This document shows, piece by piece, positions 1 to 10,835 of a DNA stretch of 55,551 nt. A program made the translations under genes and the position numbers. The notes below the pieces were generated by a model. It saw only the letters and a program-made list of their open reading frames with translations, searched no databases and was not told the DNA's origin. This DNA is from Rhizomucor pusillus (taxonomy: Eukaryota; Mucoromycota; Mucoromycetes; Mucorales; Lichtheimiaceae), in contig FWWN02000149.1 of NCBI GenBank assembly GCA_900175165.2, positions 1 through 55,551 on the forward strand, written 5' to 3'. Position 1 is the stretch's first letter; each line of letters starts with the position of its first letter.

Positions 1-205
1 AAAAAAAAATAGCCGCTGACTTACAGGGCAAGGCAGAACCAAAAAGGGGCGCGCGTTTTTCTGGTTGCAGAGACATAGCACATGTTCTTCATCCTAAGGT
101 CTGCTCAGTAAAAAGGCAACCAACATAATCTCGACGTGGGGACCTGAAAAGACGACATTACTTTCTCTCAGCTGAGCTTTCGCACTGCTACCTGTTCAAC
201 GTCAA

Positions 206-898
206 ATGTTGTTGTCGAGATTAGCAAGACCAAGGCAGCCGACTGTTTCTCTAGCATTGCTGTTGGTGTTTCGCCATCGATTCAATACCGATGCACAGTG
301 GACCTATGATGAAGCAACGAGATGGATCAGCAAATTCAACAAGGACAAGATCCCAAAAGATCACGTTAGGATCACCTTTAGCAGAAGTAGCGGCCCAGGA
401 GGACAGAATGTGAATAAAGGTAGGGATTAAAGCTACCAAAACAGGTTATGGATGTTGGATCGTGGGATTGAGGAAACAAGTGAGTAGCAAGGTGGATATG
501 CGTTTAGAATTAGACAAGGCGAATTGGTTGCCAGGATACGCAAAGCAAAAGCTGCTTGAATCACCAGCGCCGCTGCGTGTAACAAAGCACAGAGAGCTGG
601 TGGTCACGTCAGATTTGACGCGATCACAAACCAAGAATATCCAAGACTGCTACGAAAAATTGGTGCAGGCTATAAAACAAGCAGCGGCTGTACCCAGAGA
701 GCCGGATCAGGAAACTTTGGATCGAATCAAATCATTGCAAGTAGCGACGTTTATGCATCAGAGTGCCTGTTGAGAACAGGGAGCTTACAAGGATATTATA
801 AAAACAGGAAGGAAAAGGAGAATGCGAAGCGGAAGGAAATTAAGAAAAGACATTCGGATAAAAAAAGCAGTAGACGATCCAAAGGATTCGATTATTGA
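206..898 (+). CDS. ICT1: ICT1-like mitochondrial peptidyl-tRNA hydrolase
   Basis: Exons 206-419, 481-740 and 812-898 give 186 aa. Residues around 60-75 hold the class-I release-factor signature, a GPGGQNVNK loop that continues across intron 1 into VSSKVDMR. The GGQ tripeptide hydrolyses the ester bond of peptidyl-tRNA on stalled mitochondrial ribosomes. The N-terminus is rich in Arg and hydrophobic residues, as expected of a mitochondrial presequence. Choosing the intron-2 acceptor at 811 restores the basic tail (...KKRHSDKKSSRRSKG...) that family members use to enter the ribosomal mRNA channel. Reading through intron 2 would instead end early and lose that tail. The protein lacks the codon-recognition domains of full release factors, and its length fits the ICT1/MRPL58 group. 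Its stop codon overlaps the end of the convergent gene at 892-1517. Confidence 0.88.
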
Positions 899-1517
899 GT
901 AGCGGTGGAAGACTTTCTCTTGAAAAGCGAAAAGTTCGTCTGAAAAGCATGTGAATAAACTAAACGAAAGAGGTTCTGTTGATTGAATATTACCTTTAAC
1001 CATTGCTGCCACGTTTGAGGACGGGCAGTGGGGTTATGTTCGCAGCTTCTTCGTGCCGGCAACGTTGAGCTGTTCTCGGCTTTCTGAGACTGGAGCATCG
1101 GCAGCGATGTTGAACTTTGGGAAGGCTTATTTGTTTCTAGCCATGATCCGACTACGTCTTCGTGTTCATCTGATGGGACAGATTCTGCTGTATCGCCAGC
1201 TCCAACTTGGTTAGCCCAAGGTTTGCTGAGGATGGACGCTGTCGATGCAATCTCGTAAGATTTTTCCGATTTCGTCGTTTTAGGACACGCATGGAAGAGG
1301 ACATGTCAGCGTAAGGATTCATCGCGACAGCACCACCTGTTTCATCTGTGGAGTTGTTGATCTCGTTATCGCTTGAAATACTACTGCTGTGGTTGTTGCT
1401 GCCAGTCGTTGCCGCGGTATTGTTTTGTTCATTTGAGGCGTGGTTTCGTGCAAATTTCTTGGGTTGCCACCAAAGCCATGACCTTGACTTCTTCTGTCTC
1501 GTATTAGGTCCTTGCAT
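892..1517 (-). CDS. Hypothetical basic low-complexity protein
   Basis: Minus-strand exons 1289-1517, 994-1238 and 892-939 give 173 aa. Both introns (1239-1288, 50 nt; 940-993, 54 nt) are GT-AG and keep phase. I do not recognise the family. The N-terminal 25 residues are basic and Trp-rich (RSWLWWQPKK), followed by an Asn/Ser/Thr-rich stretch. A middle part carries SILSKPWANQ, and the tail is basic and Ser-rich (KRKSSTATQ). No signal peptide or membrane segment is visible. The upstream ATG at 1517 opens the first long frame. The last 7 bases overlap the end of the ICT1-like gene on the other strand. The model rests only on frame continuity and splice signals. Confidence 0.55.
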
Positions 1518-1604
1518 GAGAACAGTGAGAGAAAGAGTTTATTATTTGACTTTAAAGGAGCGAAAAGAGAAGGGGGAAACAACAAAAATTCGGCTCAAAT
1601 TCCT

Positions 1605-2096
1605 TTACAGGAGCAATGCAGCCCAGCCGGCCATCATGGCCACACCTCCCAAAGGAGTAACGGGTCCGAGAGCACGGAAGCTTTCGCGCTTCAATGTCAA
1701 AAGATAGATGGTTCCGCTAAATGCAACCGTACCTCCCAGGATCAAAGGAGCTGCTGCCGGGTGGATTCTGCGAACAGAGGGTGGAATGGATGATATGCAG
1801 AGCAATGCAACGCCGTGAATCAATTGAAATTCGGAGGCAAGCAGCCAATTCTAGCCGTTGTTTTGTTGTGTGAATACCGGTCTCGTGAGAAAACACAAAG
1901 TACAATGCCGGCCCGCCTTACCCTCGTTTTTGTCAAGTCATTGCCCACGTACTTTGCAAGCCCATGCGAACCGAATGCACCTAGACCCAATGCGCTGAGA
2001 CCTGAATGAACATTCAGTATGGTGACTCTGTGCTCCATGCTTCCTTGTCGCATTACCCAAGACGCAGCCTGCTTTCCAGTAAAAGTTGCCGGCCAT
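1605..2096 (-). CDS. TMEM256 / DUF423 family membrane protein
   Basis: Minus-strand exons 2057-2096, 1922-2001 and 1605-1850 give 121 aa, close to the roughly 113 aa of animal TMEM256. The start MAGNFYWKAG splices straight into the family motif GLGAFGSHGL at the end of the first membrane helix. A later LIHGVALL helix and a C-terminal GWAALLL helix complete the usual four-helix plan. Family members are small inner-membrane proteins, bacterial YgdD and mitochondrial TMEM256, with no settled biochemical role. The alternative longer frame starting at 2116 lacks the conserved N-terminus, which supports the intron at 2002-2056. Confidence 0.85.
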
Positions 2097-4298
2097 TGCA
2101 AAAAGAAGATAGACACTCGAGAGGTATTATTTCTACCGCCCCGCGTGAATGTTATTTCCTTCGGAAGTTCACAAATCCGATGCCGAACAGCGCAGAGCCG
2201 ACAATACAGAAGACGCGCTCATTTCCCTGATATTTGGAAACGTAGACTCCTCGCTTTCGTTTGAATACGGAGATAATAAAATATCCAAGGTTCTCAAACC
2301 ATGCTCATGCAGATAATTGGCATTGAGAAGTAAAAGTTAACTTCGTAATTTCCTGGATGTTGTTTTTATAAAAAGTCGAGCTATTTTGTATCGCAAACTC
2401 TCTACTCTGGTTAACTTAGTTGCAATCTGTTTTTCCAATGCAGGAACTACGGTAGGTCGGCAATGGCGATGATATTGTCGCCTTTGACTGTAGTAGTGTC
2501 ATTAATTCATTATTCCCGATATTTAGCTAACCCAGTACATGCTTATTGTCCTCCGTTCTTACCACTTGTTGCAGTGACATCAGGAAATAAACGCCATCGA
2601 CGAGGTATCAAGCTCAATGGAATTTCACCGGCTCTGGGAACATGTGGCAGCAAAGTAGGTTGTAGAGTGCTTCAAGTGCACAGCTACAATGATCTGTCTT
2701 TAGGATATTTTGATGGGTTCGCCTCGAATAGCATTGAACGCGTACTTGGAGATTTTACGAATTTAAGAAGATAGACGCTGCTTTTTGAGTACATTCGGTA
2801 TATGTGTATCATCTTCTCCAGCGATTCTTTGTCGATTTGTCGATTCCAAACATCTTCCTGAGGATTGGATTCGATTTGAATTCCTGCAAAACTGATATTT
2901 ACTCTCAACACCTACTTTGATGCGGTAAAGTTGATATACACTTTTTCCCAAAAGTAATGTCGCATTCTGTGAAATTTTATAATACATTTATACGCCAAAC
3001 GACAAATCGCAGCGACATTAATTTTTGGAAAAGGTGTATCTGAAGGAAACTAGCAAATTACTCGAAGACTGCATCGATCTCTTCATATTACCATGAATTC
3101 CTTCTGTAAGCTTCGTCGAAATGTTTCCGAAATGTTACACTGTGCATATATCTTCCCGCCTACTTCTCCTTAAGGCAAGTTTGCTAGGAGCATTGTGAAA
3201 ACAAGATCTTCTTAGGAACACAATTCTTCATCTATTCTAATCCGAGTTACTTTACCTCTTTATGTACTCAGCTGTCTTTGTAGGGTCATTGATCGGTTTT
3301 CTGCTAAAATATAATCGTCCTTGTTCGCGAATAGCTTCTGCAGATGCAGCAAAAAAATTCGTGGCGTAGAAGATTTTGACAAAGCGACGACTTTCTTGAT
3401 GTTGGGAATAATTTGTTCCAAGTACTCATCAACACGATTTTCATTGGGCGTCGTTTATTTCCTGACTATGCGCCATGTCTGCTTACTTGCATATCCATCT
3501 ATGACATACGCCATTTCAATAAGCATCTATTGCGGGACTGCCTGACTTACTGATTAGATAGTAAACTTTACGCCATTGCAATTATTACTATGGGCTTCTG
3601 ACCAATGGATTTATGTAGATCAATTGTTAGATTTTTTAGTTTTTTGATGGTTAGATAATATGCAATGCCGGCTATGAACTTGTGCATATAAAGGATAACA
3701 AGTTCATGGTTGAGGATGCATGCTGAGACTTTCCGTTGACGGAATGTAAAGGTTGACGCGGTTGAAAGCGGAAGCTGAACGGGAATGTTTCCCGAACTTC
3801 TATGAAGACGCACCGACGCTACTTACAAGTCTGGTTAGTGCCCTGAATCTAAAACGTCCATGCGTATTTCATTTCATATACTGCGGATAATGCTTAGCAC
3901 GAATGGCAGTAACAATGATAGCAATAATGAAAACTGTAGGGATAACTCTATCGTGCTTTTCGAGCATGCTCTTTTTCGCTTTTCCTATTTTTTCACGAGT
4001 CACGAGCTCCGGTGAGTGCAGTGGAATACTGCAAGCGGATTGCATTTGCTTCATATAAGTCCATAGTTGAACACAATGGGAATATTAGCTATAGCCATTC
4101 AATGCCAATGAAACTTATAATGACATTATGACTGCTATTCGTTATATTTGTCCGTTTTTTTGAAGGAAAACGCCGAGAATCGCTTCGAGTATATATTTAG
4201 ATATTCAAAAAGCGCAAATGAATTTTGGAATCTCGAGGACCAAAAAGGTACAAGAGGTGCTGCGTCTCTTGTATTTTCTCTCAAAGTTATTATACAAC
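2097..4298. other. Gene-poor interval with coding-like debris
   Basis: About 2.2 kb, AT-rich. No gene model holds together. On the minus strand, short stretches between 2684 and 3810 read like protein (for example KSSVYLLKFVKSPS near 2750) but are broken by stops and frame changes. They may be remains of a decayed gene or element that I cannot name. The plus-strand open frame at 2463-2774 has no recognisable feature. Confidence 0.5.
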
Positions 4299-6214
4299 AT
4301 GAGCCTTGCTCACCGGTGTCTTCGCATTGTGCTGTTACAAGCGCTCTTGTTGTTCTTTTTATTAGCCGCGTTTGCGCAGGCTGATCCGAATGACAATGAG
4401 ACTCAATCGATGACGAGCAGCAGTGACGCCATTTCGACTGGTGGGACTCCAACCACCTCCCTCACCGTAACCTCGACCTCCCCTTCCACCCCCATTTCTA
4501 CAGCTTCACCTCCGTCAAAACTTCCCGGAAACGGCACTAACTCAAACAACAACTCTGTAACCGAAGAACAAGCGCCGACGAACGTCACTTTCCAATGCAA
4601 CGTAGATACCATTTTCTGCGCCAAAGTCAAAACTGCCGTCGACGCGGCTGTGACCGAGTTTACAAATGTAGTATTCTTGAAAGTTCCCATCATGTATGTG
4701 CTATTTTCAGAGCCATTGCATCACTCCAAAGTGACACATGCCCTGTCTAGAATTCGGATACGATATCACAGCTTTTGCGAGATGAGCTGCGCCAACGATA
4801 CCTATGGCTGGGGCGTTCCAGCCTCACAAGTAAGGCAGGAGAACTAGTATAAAGGAGTTGAAGGGATGCTAAAGTCGTGACTTAGTTTACTCTTCCGGGA
4901 GAAGACGGCGTGGATCCAAACTATGTTTATCCGCAATCGCTCGCCAAGCAGTTAGCACTTTATGGCAATAGTTCTGCTTGGGCTGACCATGATATCGATC
5001 TCGAGATCAACCATGATCCTTACATGAATGCTGTAGACTACGACGCTGCTGCCTCGGCCGGTTGGAATGGCACTGGTGTTCCTCCGGGCGGCAAATACTG
5101 GTTTAAGGTAGTACTTTCTACCGACAAATCTTCAATTTCGTACTGACAGGGACTTGTGCAAACATAGGGTGATCCCCCAATCGCTTCCAACCAGATCGAC
5201 TTGGAATACATTGTGCTACACGAGTTGCTACACGGTATCGGCTTTGTTAGTTCTTGGGCCGCCTATTTTTACACATCAACGTCTCCTTTCCGCTTCCTGA
5301 TCGAAGGCGTCTTTGATGATTCTGAACTTAAGCTTGTAACGCCGAGTCTTACATGGGCTGTCAAGAAAGGGGCAGGGCCGGTGTATATCAGCGGATTTTC
5401 GCCGACCATGATCTTTGACAAGTATTTGATCAGTGCTACCCAGAGTGGCAACTACACAAACACTACGTCGCTGCAAACTCTTGCGTTTGAAATGCAAGAC
5501 TTTTGCGTATCAGAAGATAATGCATTTATCATCGACTTTGTACGCCAATTTCTGGATAGCGCATACCAGTCTCGACTTGCCAATGCGCTCTTCCTTGCCA
5601 TGGCGCAAGAATCGTCTTTAACATTTAAATTTGATACACCAGCCGTACAAAACAGCACTTTCATTACCAATGCATATCTCGCGCAAACCTACAAAAACAT
5701 GACACTGCAGACCGGCAACAGCTTTATTGATTCTGGCCTGGAAACTTATTCAACGATCAATAATCGACCTGGATTATCCATTTCGCATCTGGACAGCCAA
5801 TATGCAATGACCCCAGACTTTGTAATGACCAAGACCTTTCACACAGGGGCAATGTTGAGTGATCTAGTGAACATGACGTATAGCAAGATACCGACAATCA
5901 CTTATAATGAGACCCTCAGCAATGGAACAGTGGCACAAAAGCAATATCGATCCCCTATTGGCCCAGGCGTTCTACGCATTCTGGATTCTATGGGGTATTC
6001 AACTGTTTTAACACAAACTAACTACACTGGCTTTGGAGGGGCACCACCTTTACGTTCGGACTCTTGCAGCGATGGCTCCATTGTGACCAGTGTCTCCAAG
6101 CGAGACGAGATGAGCAATTCATCATCCAGCAGCGGCCGTTCTGCTACTGTGCTAATTCATCCAGCATTGTACGTTCTTATTTCCTGCATGTATATATTCC
6201 TGTACTATTACTAA
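4299..6214 (+). CDS. Secreted HExxH metalloprotease-like protein, probable GPI anchor
   Basis: Exons 4299-4693, 4751-4829, 4886-5107 and 5168-6214 give 580 aa. The start at 4299 (not the in-frame ATG at 4218) places a clean signal peptide at the N-terminus, with a hydrophobic core LLFFLLAAFAQA. A Ser/Thr/Pro-rich spacer of about 80 residues follows, suited to O-glycosylation. Exon 4 opens with the zinc-binding helix HELLHGIGF: two His ligands and the catalytic Glu. The classical metzincin third His (HExxHxxGxxH) is absent, since the motif runs on as VSSW. A polar Ser-rich segment followed by a hydrophobic C-terminus (residues about 560-580) suggests GPI attachment. Many N-glycosylation sequons support secretion. 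Likely a cell-surface endopeptidase of the leishmanolysin-like group, but the subfamily is uncertain. Confidence 0.8.
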
Positions 6215-6831
6215 AATAGTTGTTTTCCCTCAAACCCACTCCGTGTAATATTATGCACCTTGGAAAATGAGCATTATTCTTTCCCTGTATACAGCCCCTT
6301 ATTTCGCTTATTCCGACAAAATAATCGATGCCATTTCTTTTTCTATCCATTTTATATTATGTCAAGTGACCGCTGCTTGTACATTCTTAAGCAATACAGA
6401 CTACTTTGTCACTAATTGCCGCTCCTTGATGCTCCTGTTCACGTAGCAACAAAGCTAGCCGACCTATCTTGGTTGAGCTCTACACCCCCAACCTCCCGCT
6501 GTGTCTCCTGGAGCACACAAATTTATTCAGACAAGTACATCTGTTGCCACTATTGACAGGGTAGGAACGAATAAAGTTTTTGTGCTGATTGTAGCATGTT
6601 TCGGGGTTTGTGAAAGAATTACTGTGTCTGGCCACTTAATGATAAGGGGGCAGCTGTAACTTCTGGGAGACGAGGAGTGGGGGGTTGTCGCTGAATCAAA
6701 AGAGCGTCGTGATGGGGCCATCATATTGGAAATAAGGATGAAAGCAGGAGAAAGGTATACACCCATATGTACACAACAGAGATCGCGCACATACAGATAC
6801 ATCTGCGCACTCCTTGCGCTTATTCGAAAAG
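6215..6831. other. Intergenic region, no gene seen
   Basis: Lies between the protease stop and the promoter of the next gene. It should hold the 3' untranslated and termination signals of the protease. The minus-strand open frame at 6527-6802 has no support. Confidence 0.6.
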
Positions 6832-6840
6832 TATATAAAG
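6832..6840 (+). promoter_or_regulatory. TATA box
   Basis: TATATAAAG lies 43-51 nt upstream of the ATG at 6883, a usual spacing for a TATA-type fungal promoter with a short leader. Confidence 0.55.
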
Positions 6841-6882
6841 GGGAAGGGATGACTAGAATAACAGAACTTGCATTACTCTTTC

Positions 6883-7473
6883 ATGTCATCAAACTTTCAA
6901 CAAGATATTATCATCAGTACACCAGAACTCGTAAACGATGATCGTCGACCGTCCCAAGCGAGTAGCACATGTTCCACCAATACGGCCATGAGCGATGAAT
7001 GGAGCGACAGCATGTCAACGAATTCTGAATACTCGTCCATCAGCTCCAAGAAAAAATCGACCACTTGTAAACAGCAACGACGGCGTCGCAACTTTTTAAT
7101 GGCCCTTTTTCCTGCTCGGCGGAAAAGCGATCCTGCCGAGGAGGATTGGGACCAAGTGTTCACTCGAGAAACACAACGTGTACAGAGTCTGTACGAACGA
7201 GCGTTGGAGGAGGTATGTGTCAGTATGGGCTCTATTCAACGCAGCGATATTGAGTTGTCTGTGTAGATACGATTCGCACAAGATAGCCGAGGATCCTCCT
7301 ACTACGCTGGTGATCTTGTTACTGCGAGAGAAGCCATCGATGGTTGCACAGACGCATATATGAACCTGCAACAACACACTGTGGACACGTCCCTGTTATC
7401 ACTTTTGCAATCAACTATGGCTCCGAAACTTCTGGAGCTGCATCAAAAGTACGACGCACTACCACCTTACTAA
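6883..7473 (+). CDS. Hypothetical Ser/Lys-rich protein
   Basis: Exons 6883-7212 and 7267-7473 give 178 aa. The intron (54 nt, GTATGT...TAG) is in phase, and splicing extends the frame well past the stop met by reading through. Residues 1-55 are Ser/Thr-rich. A very basic patch (KQQRRRRNFLMALFPARRK) follows at about 68-86. The C-terminal half looks helical, with an RETQRVQSLYERALEE segment running into KLLELHQKYDALPPY. The basic patch followed by an ordered helical tail could be a membrane- or nucleic-acid-contacting region, but I do not recognise the family. A TATA box sits about 45 nt upstream of the start. Confidence 0.68.
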
Positions 7474-8174
7474 TATTATTCATTGTTGTTTGTAACAAGT
7501 ATGCATAACCTGAACTACTAAAAATATTTCGCGCATCACATACCACTCCTTTGCTTCGATCTCTACAGAAAATGAAAAAGGGAAAGGGGGATGTATGGAA
7601 TCATTTTCATTTTTCTTACTTGCAATCAAACCTATCGCTCTCGAGACAGTCTGGAGATGTATCATCCTTCGAATAACGGTTCAAGGCAAATCTAAATGTC
7701 TTTGTAATGATTATCGTACCGAAGATACTTTGGATCCTGAAGAAGATTATGCGCAAACCATGATACAACCAGTTATTATGATGACTTGGCTTATCACAGC
7801 TATCCATATACAAAGTTTTTCATTGATACACCGGTAATGATAAGAACAGATTTAAGGTACTGTGCTTTTCCTTTTTTATTATCTACGTAAAGCCAAGAGA
7901 GTGAATTTTGTAGAATGCTTGGAGAGTCAAGCTTGCTGAGGAACGGACTTTGCGCCATCTGTAGAATTGAATCAGATCATTATATGAAAAGCAAAGCATC
8001 ATACAAGAGCCATGTATTGACAATGGATACTACGAAGGCGCAAGCGGAAGCGGATACGTCAAGTCGGCGGATTTTGTCCCACGAAAAAGCATGGGAACCT
8101 TTCAGTCAAAAAGCTTGCATTTACGAAGATGAGTTTGGAAACTTTATCTTTCTTCCTTCTTCCCCACATTTTAA
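7474..8174. other. Intergenic region, no gene seen
   Basis: Contains the 3' flank of the previous gene and the promoter of the F-box gene. An open frame running into 8232 is out of frame with the F-box protein and has no motif. Confidence 0.6.
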
Positions 8175-9703
8175 ATGCCTTTACTGGATTTGCCAGTTGA
8201 TATCTTTCTGGATTCGCTGCTTCCCCGACTAGATACCAGCTCCCTCGCTAGGCTGTCGGAGACATGCCGGTACCTGAAGCAGTTGTGCAACGACGATCGT
8301 CTGTGGAGAGAAAGAGTGGAAGCCGACTATCCTCGTTCCATAGGCCAGGGTGGTTGTGGATACAAGGCACTTTATCGACGCTTGAAAGATGTCAAGATTT
8401 ATACTTGGGGAGAAAACAGCGATAAACGGCTAGGTTTCAATGATCAAGACAATGTTGATCGAGATACGCAAGTTATTTACCGATGTTATGCAATCATTAC
8501 ATATTAAACCAGTCTAATGAAAACCGTTATTACCAGTTTTATGCGACAAATTACGACACCGCGGGAACTACGATCTTTGGGTGGCAAAGGCATTGTTGAT
8601 ATCGTTGCAGGCGGCTGGTCGTTCCATGCACTCGACCGAAATGGACGCGTATGGATGTGGGGCTGGGTAAGTTCATTTTTCTCTGGGCAAAAATAGCTAT
8701 GGAAAAAGGATACTCAATTATATCCATCAAAAGATGCAACCCAAGCATCCATTTGCGAGAGAGGGGCCTGTGAACCACAGTCTGGTGCGCAATCCCACAC
8801 TCGTTCGGTTACCACCTGACGTTCACATCCAATCCATCGCTAGTGGCCGTTCTCATGCTATTGCTCTCGACCAGAACGGACGTGTATGGCACTGGGCCAA
8901 CTGTTGGCAGCCAAACCGAGTTCACATCAGCAAGACAAAGGCCCGTGTTAAGCAAGTCACAGCCAGCTGGAACCATTCGATCATTTTAACAACTGCAGGC
9001 GAGCTGTACCGTGTTCCCTTCCCAGGCATCCGGCCTATCACCATCGACGATCAGCCAGTAACCATCCAGCATACACAACACAGCAGTGCTGTTAGTCATC
9101 ACCAGTATGTGTCTGTGCACCCTTGTGACCGATTTGTGCAAATAGCCGGGATGGAAAAATGGACTCTTGTTATTTCACGGTTTGGTCGAGTATTCAAGTT
9201 GAAGACTGATAAACGGGATTGGTTTTCAACGGACCCAGCATCCCTCTTTGTTGAGCTCTCCGAATTTAAATGTACACAGTCTCCAATTATTGGTATATCA
9301 GCTCAATCTCGCCACTTTGCGGTTTGCACTGCATCCAAGGTGCTACTAGGATCTCAAGACGATGCTCCGGATTCAAAGCCTACAGTGATGAGTATCCAAG
9401 GCCACGAAATCTACAAAATTACATTTGGGGAGTAAGAGCACGCACACCACTTTTATATACTCCTTTTTTATTAAGTTGTTATTAACATTGATTTCCAATA
9501 GTTGGCATTTTGGTGCACTGACAAAACAAGGAAAACTACTGACGTGGGGCCGATATAGCTCGGGCGCTCTGGGACATGGATTCGATTACAACGAAGTCGG
9601 TCAAGATTGTCCACAGATAGTAGAAGCACTTGACAGCATGTTCATAATTTCGGCAGGTTTTGGTGGATATCATTCGGGTTGCATAGCATTTCCTTTGCAT
9701 TAA
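8175..9703 (+). CDS. F-box protein with RCC1-type repeats (SAF1/Pof9-like)
   Basis: Exons 8175-8467, 8537-8666, 8734-9431 and 9502-9703 give 440 aa. Residues 2-50 form an F-box ([17 protein letters not shown]...[11 protein letters not shown]...[11 protein letters not shown]), which docks SKP1 in an SCF ubiquitin ligase. The rest is a degenerate RCC1-type propeller. Repeats are marked by [52 protein letters not shown] and [15 protein letters not shown]. This F-box + RCC1 plan matches budding-yeast Saf1 and fission-yeast Pof9, where the propeller recognises substrates for proteasomal degradation. Intron 1 uses a GC donor, the only way I found to keep phase. The stop codon overlaps the stop codon of SDE2 on the opposite strand. 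Confidence 0.85.
8468..8536 (+). other. Probable GC-AG intron in the F-box gene
   Basis: The donor reads AC|GCAAGT, matching the GC-type 5' splice-site consensus downstream of the cut, and the acceptor is TACCAG. Using the neighbouring GT donor at 8471 breaks the reading frame into the next RCC1 repeat, whereas the GC donor joins phase 2 to phase 2. All other introns modelled here are GT-AG. Confidence 0.65.
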
Positions 9704-10494
9704 GCTTTTGCCGGCCGATTCTCTTTGCCTTTGCCTTTGACATCTGTGGAGGAGGCCTTGCCTTTGTCTTTCGCTTTTTCACCCTTGTCTCCTTTTTCCT
9801 CCTGTTCTTCTTCTTCTACTTCTTCCTCGTTCTCTTCATCGTCTTCATCTTCGCTATCTTCCACATCATCGTCAAATACAGATGATGAAGCTGTTGCTGC
9901 TGCTGCCTTCTTTTCCGTCTTTTGCCGTTTGAATACATTGCCGACTGCATTCTTGACTCCTTCAATCACTTCTTCGCGATTCTCGAGGAATTCATTGTCA
10001 TCAAACAAGTATTTGCGTTTCTCGGGCTCCTTCAAAGCTTTTTCGATCTTTTCCTGTAGCTTTCGTCGTTTTTCTTCTTCAATTTTTGGCAGCGCTTCCA
10101 GTTGCTCTTGCAGTTTCTTGGCTTCGTTGACAGCACGGATGCGGCGACCTTGCAGATCACGGCATGCTTCAAAGTTGGTTGTCTTTTGTGCATTCATACG
10201 TCCACCTTGCGCACGGAGCATGGATCCGAAACCGCCCTTGCCACCATGAATTCGCACATTCATGTTTACCATAAGCAGACTGCAATCCATAGGAAACAGG
10301 ACATCGTCGTCATTCAACACTCTTGATCCCGCCGTCAAGAACATTCTGTCGTGGTCAAGTGGACTCGGAAGCTTCTCATCGAGGCGGTATTTCAGATCTC
10401 TGACTGTGTAATCGTCATCACCGTGGAAGGAAAGGCACACAGGTGCTAAACCTCCAGAGAGATCGACGATTGCTTGGCGATTAATATTGTGCAT
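9700..10494 (-). CDS. SDE2: SDE2 splicing/genome-stability factor
   Basis: A single open exon of 264 aa. The N-terminal 75 residues form a divergent ubiquitin fold ending at the processing site [10 protein letters not shown]. In fission yeast, cleavage after the GG releases an active Sde2 with an N-terminal Lys that helps specific introns be spliced. The next conserved block ([23 protein letters not shown], about 80-115) is the Sde2 core, followed by a coiled coil to about 170. The C-terminus is a long acidic run ([18 protein letters not shown]) and a Lys-rich end. The ATG at 10494 is the first Met; an additional upstream 5' exon cannot be excluded, because family members often have a few more residues before the ubiquitin fold. 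Confidence 0.88.
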   Translation of the reverse strand: MHNINRQAIVDLSGGLAPVCLSFHGDDDYTVRDLKYRLDEKLPSPLDHDRMFLTAGSRVLNDDDVLFPMDCSLLMVNMNVRIHGGKGGFGSMLRAQGGRMNAQKTTNFEACRDLQGRRIRAVNEAKKLQEQLEALPKIEEEKRRKLQEKIEKALKEPEKRKYLFDDNEFLENREEVIEGVKNAVGNVFKRQKTEKKAAAATASSSVFDDDVEDSEDEDDEENEEEVEEEEQEEKGDKGEKAKDKGKASSTDVKGKGKENRPAKA

Positions 10495-10752
10495 TGAATA
10501 AGGAATTGGGAGAAAGAAAAACAACGAATCAGGAGAGTCCGCCCATCCACCAAATTTGTTTTTCCAATTCAGCGCACGAAAAGAAATGCAGCCGATATAC
10601 AGTCTCTAATTCGGTTCTATAATCAGAAGACACAATCAGAAAGGGAACACATTCAGAGTAATGACATCGGCATCAAATCCAGTATGATTTCTACAGAGTA
10701 TTTAATTGAAGAAGCATGCAAAAAGTAAAAGAAGATAAGGTGAGAGATAAAA

Positions 10753-10783
<31 letters not shown>

Positions 10784-10835
10784 AATCGAGAAAAGTTTAC
10801 AAAAAAGATACGTGACAGATCCAAAATCAATGCAT
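10495..10835. other. SDE2 upstream / NAP1 downstream flank
   Basis: No gene seen. It holds the SDE2 5' flank and NAP1 3' flank, with a purine-rich simple repeat in the middle. Confidence 0.6.
10742..10783. repeat. GA-rich simple repeat
   Basis: Imperfect GAGATA/GAGA tandem run about 40 nt long in the NAP1 3' flank. Confidence 0.85.

Noticed and set aside
9725..10249. Plus-strand Ser-rich frame of 174 aa
   Set aside because: Antisense of the acidic SDE2 tail, where GAA/GAT runs read as Ser/Phe codons.
10740..10790. GA-rich run considered as a CRISPR or satellite array
   Set aside because: It is a short imperfect simple repeat without spacers or unit structure.
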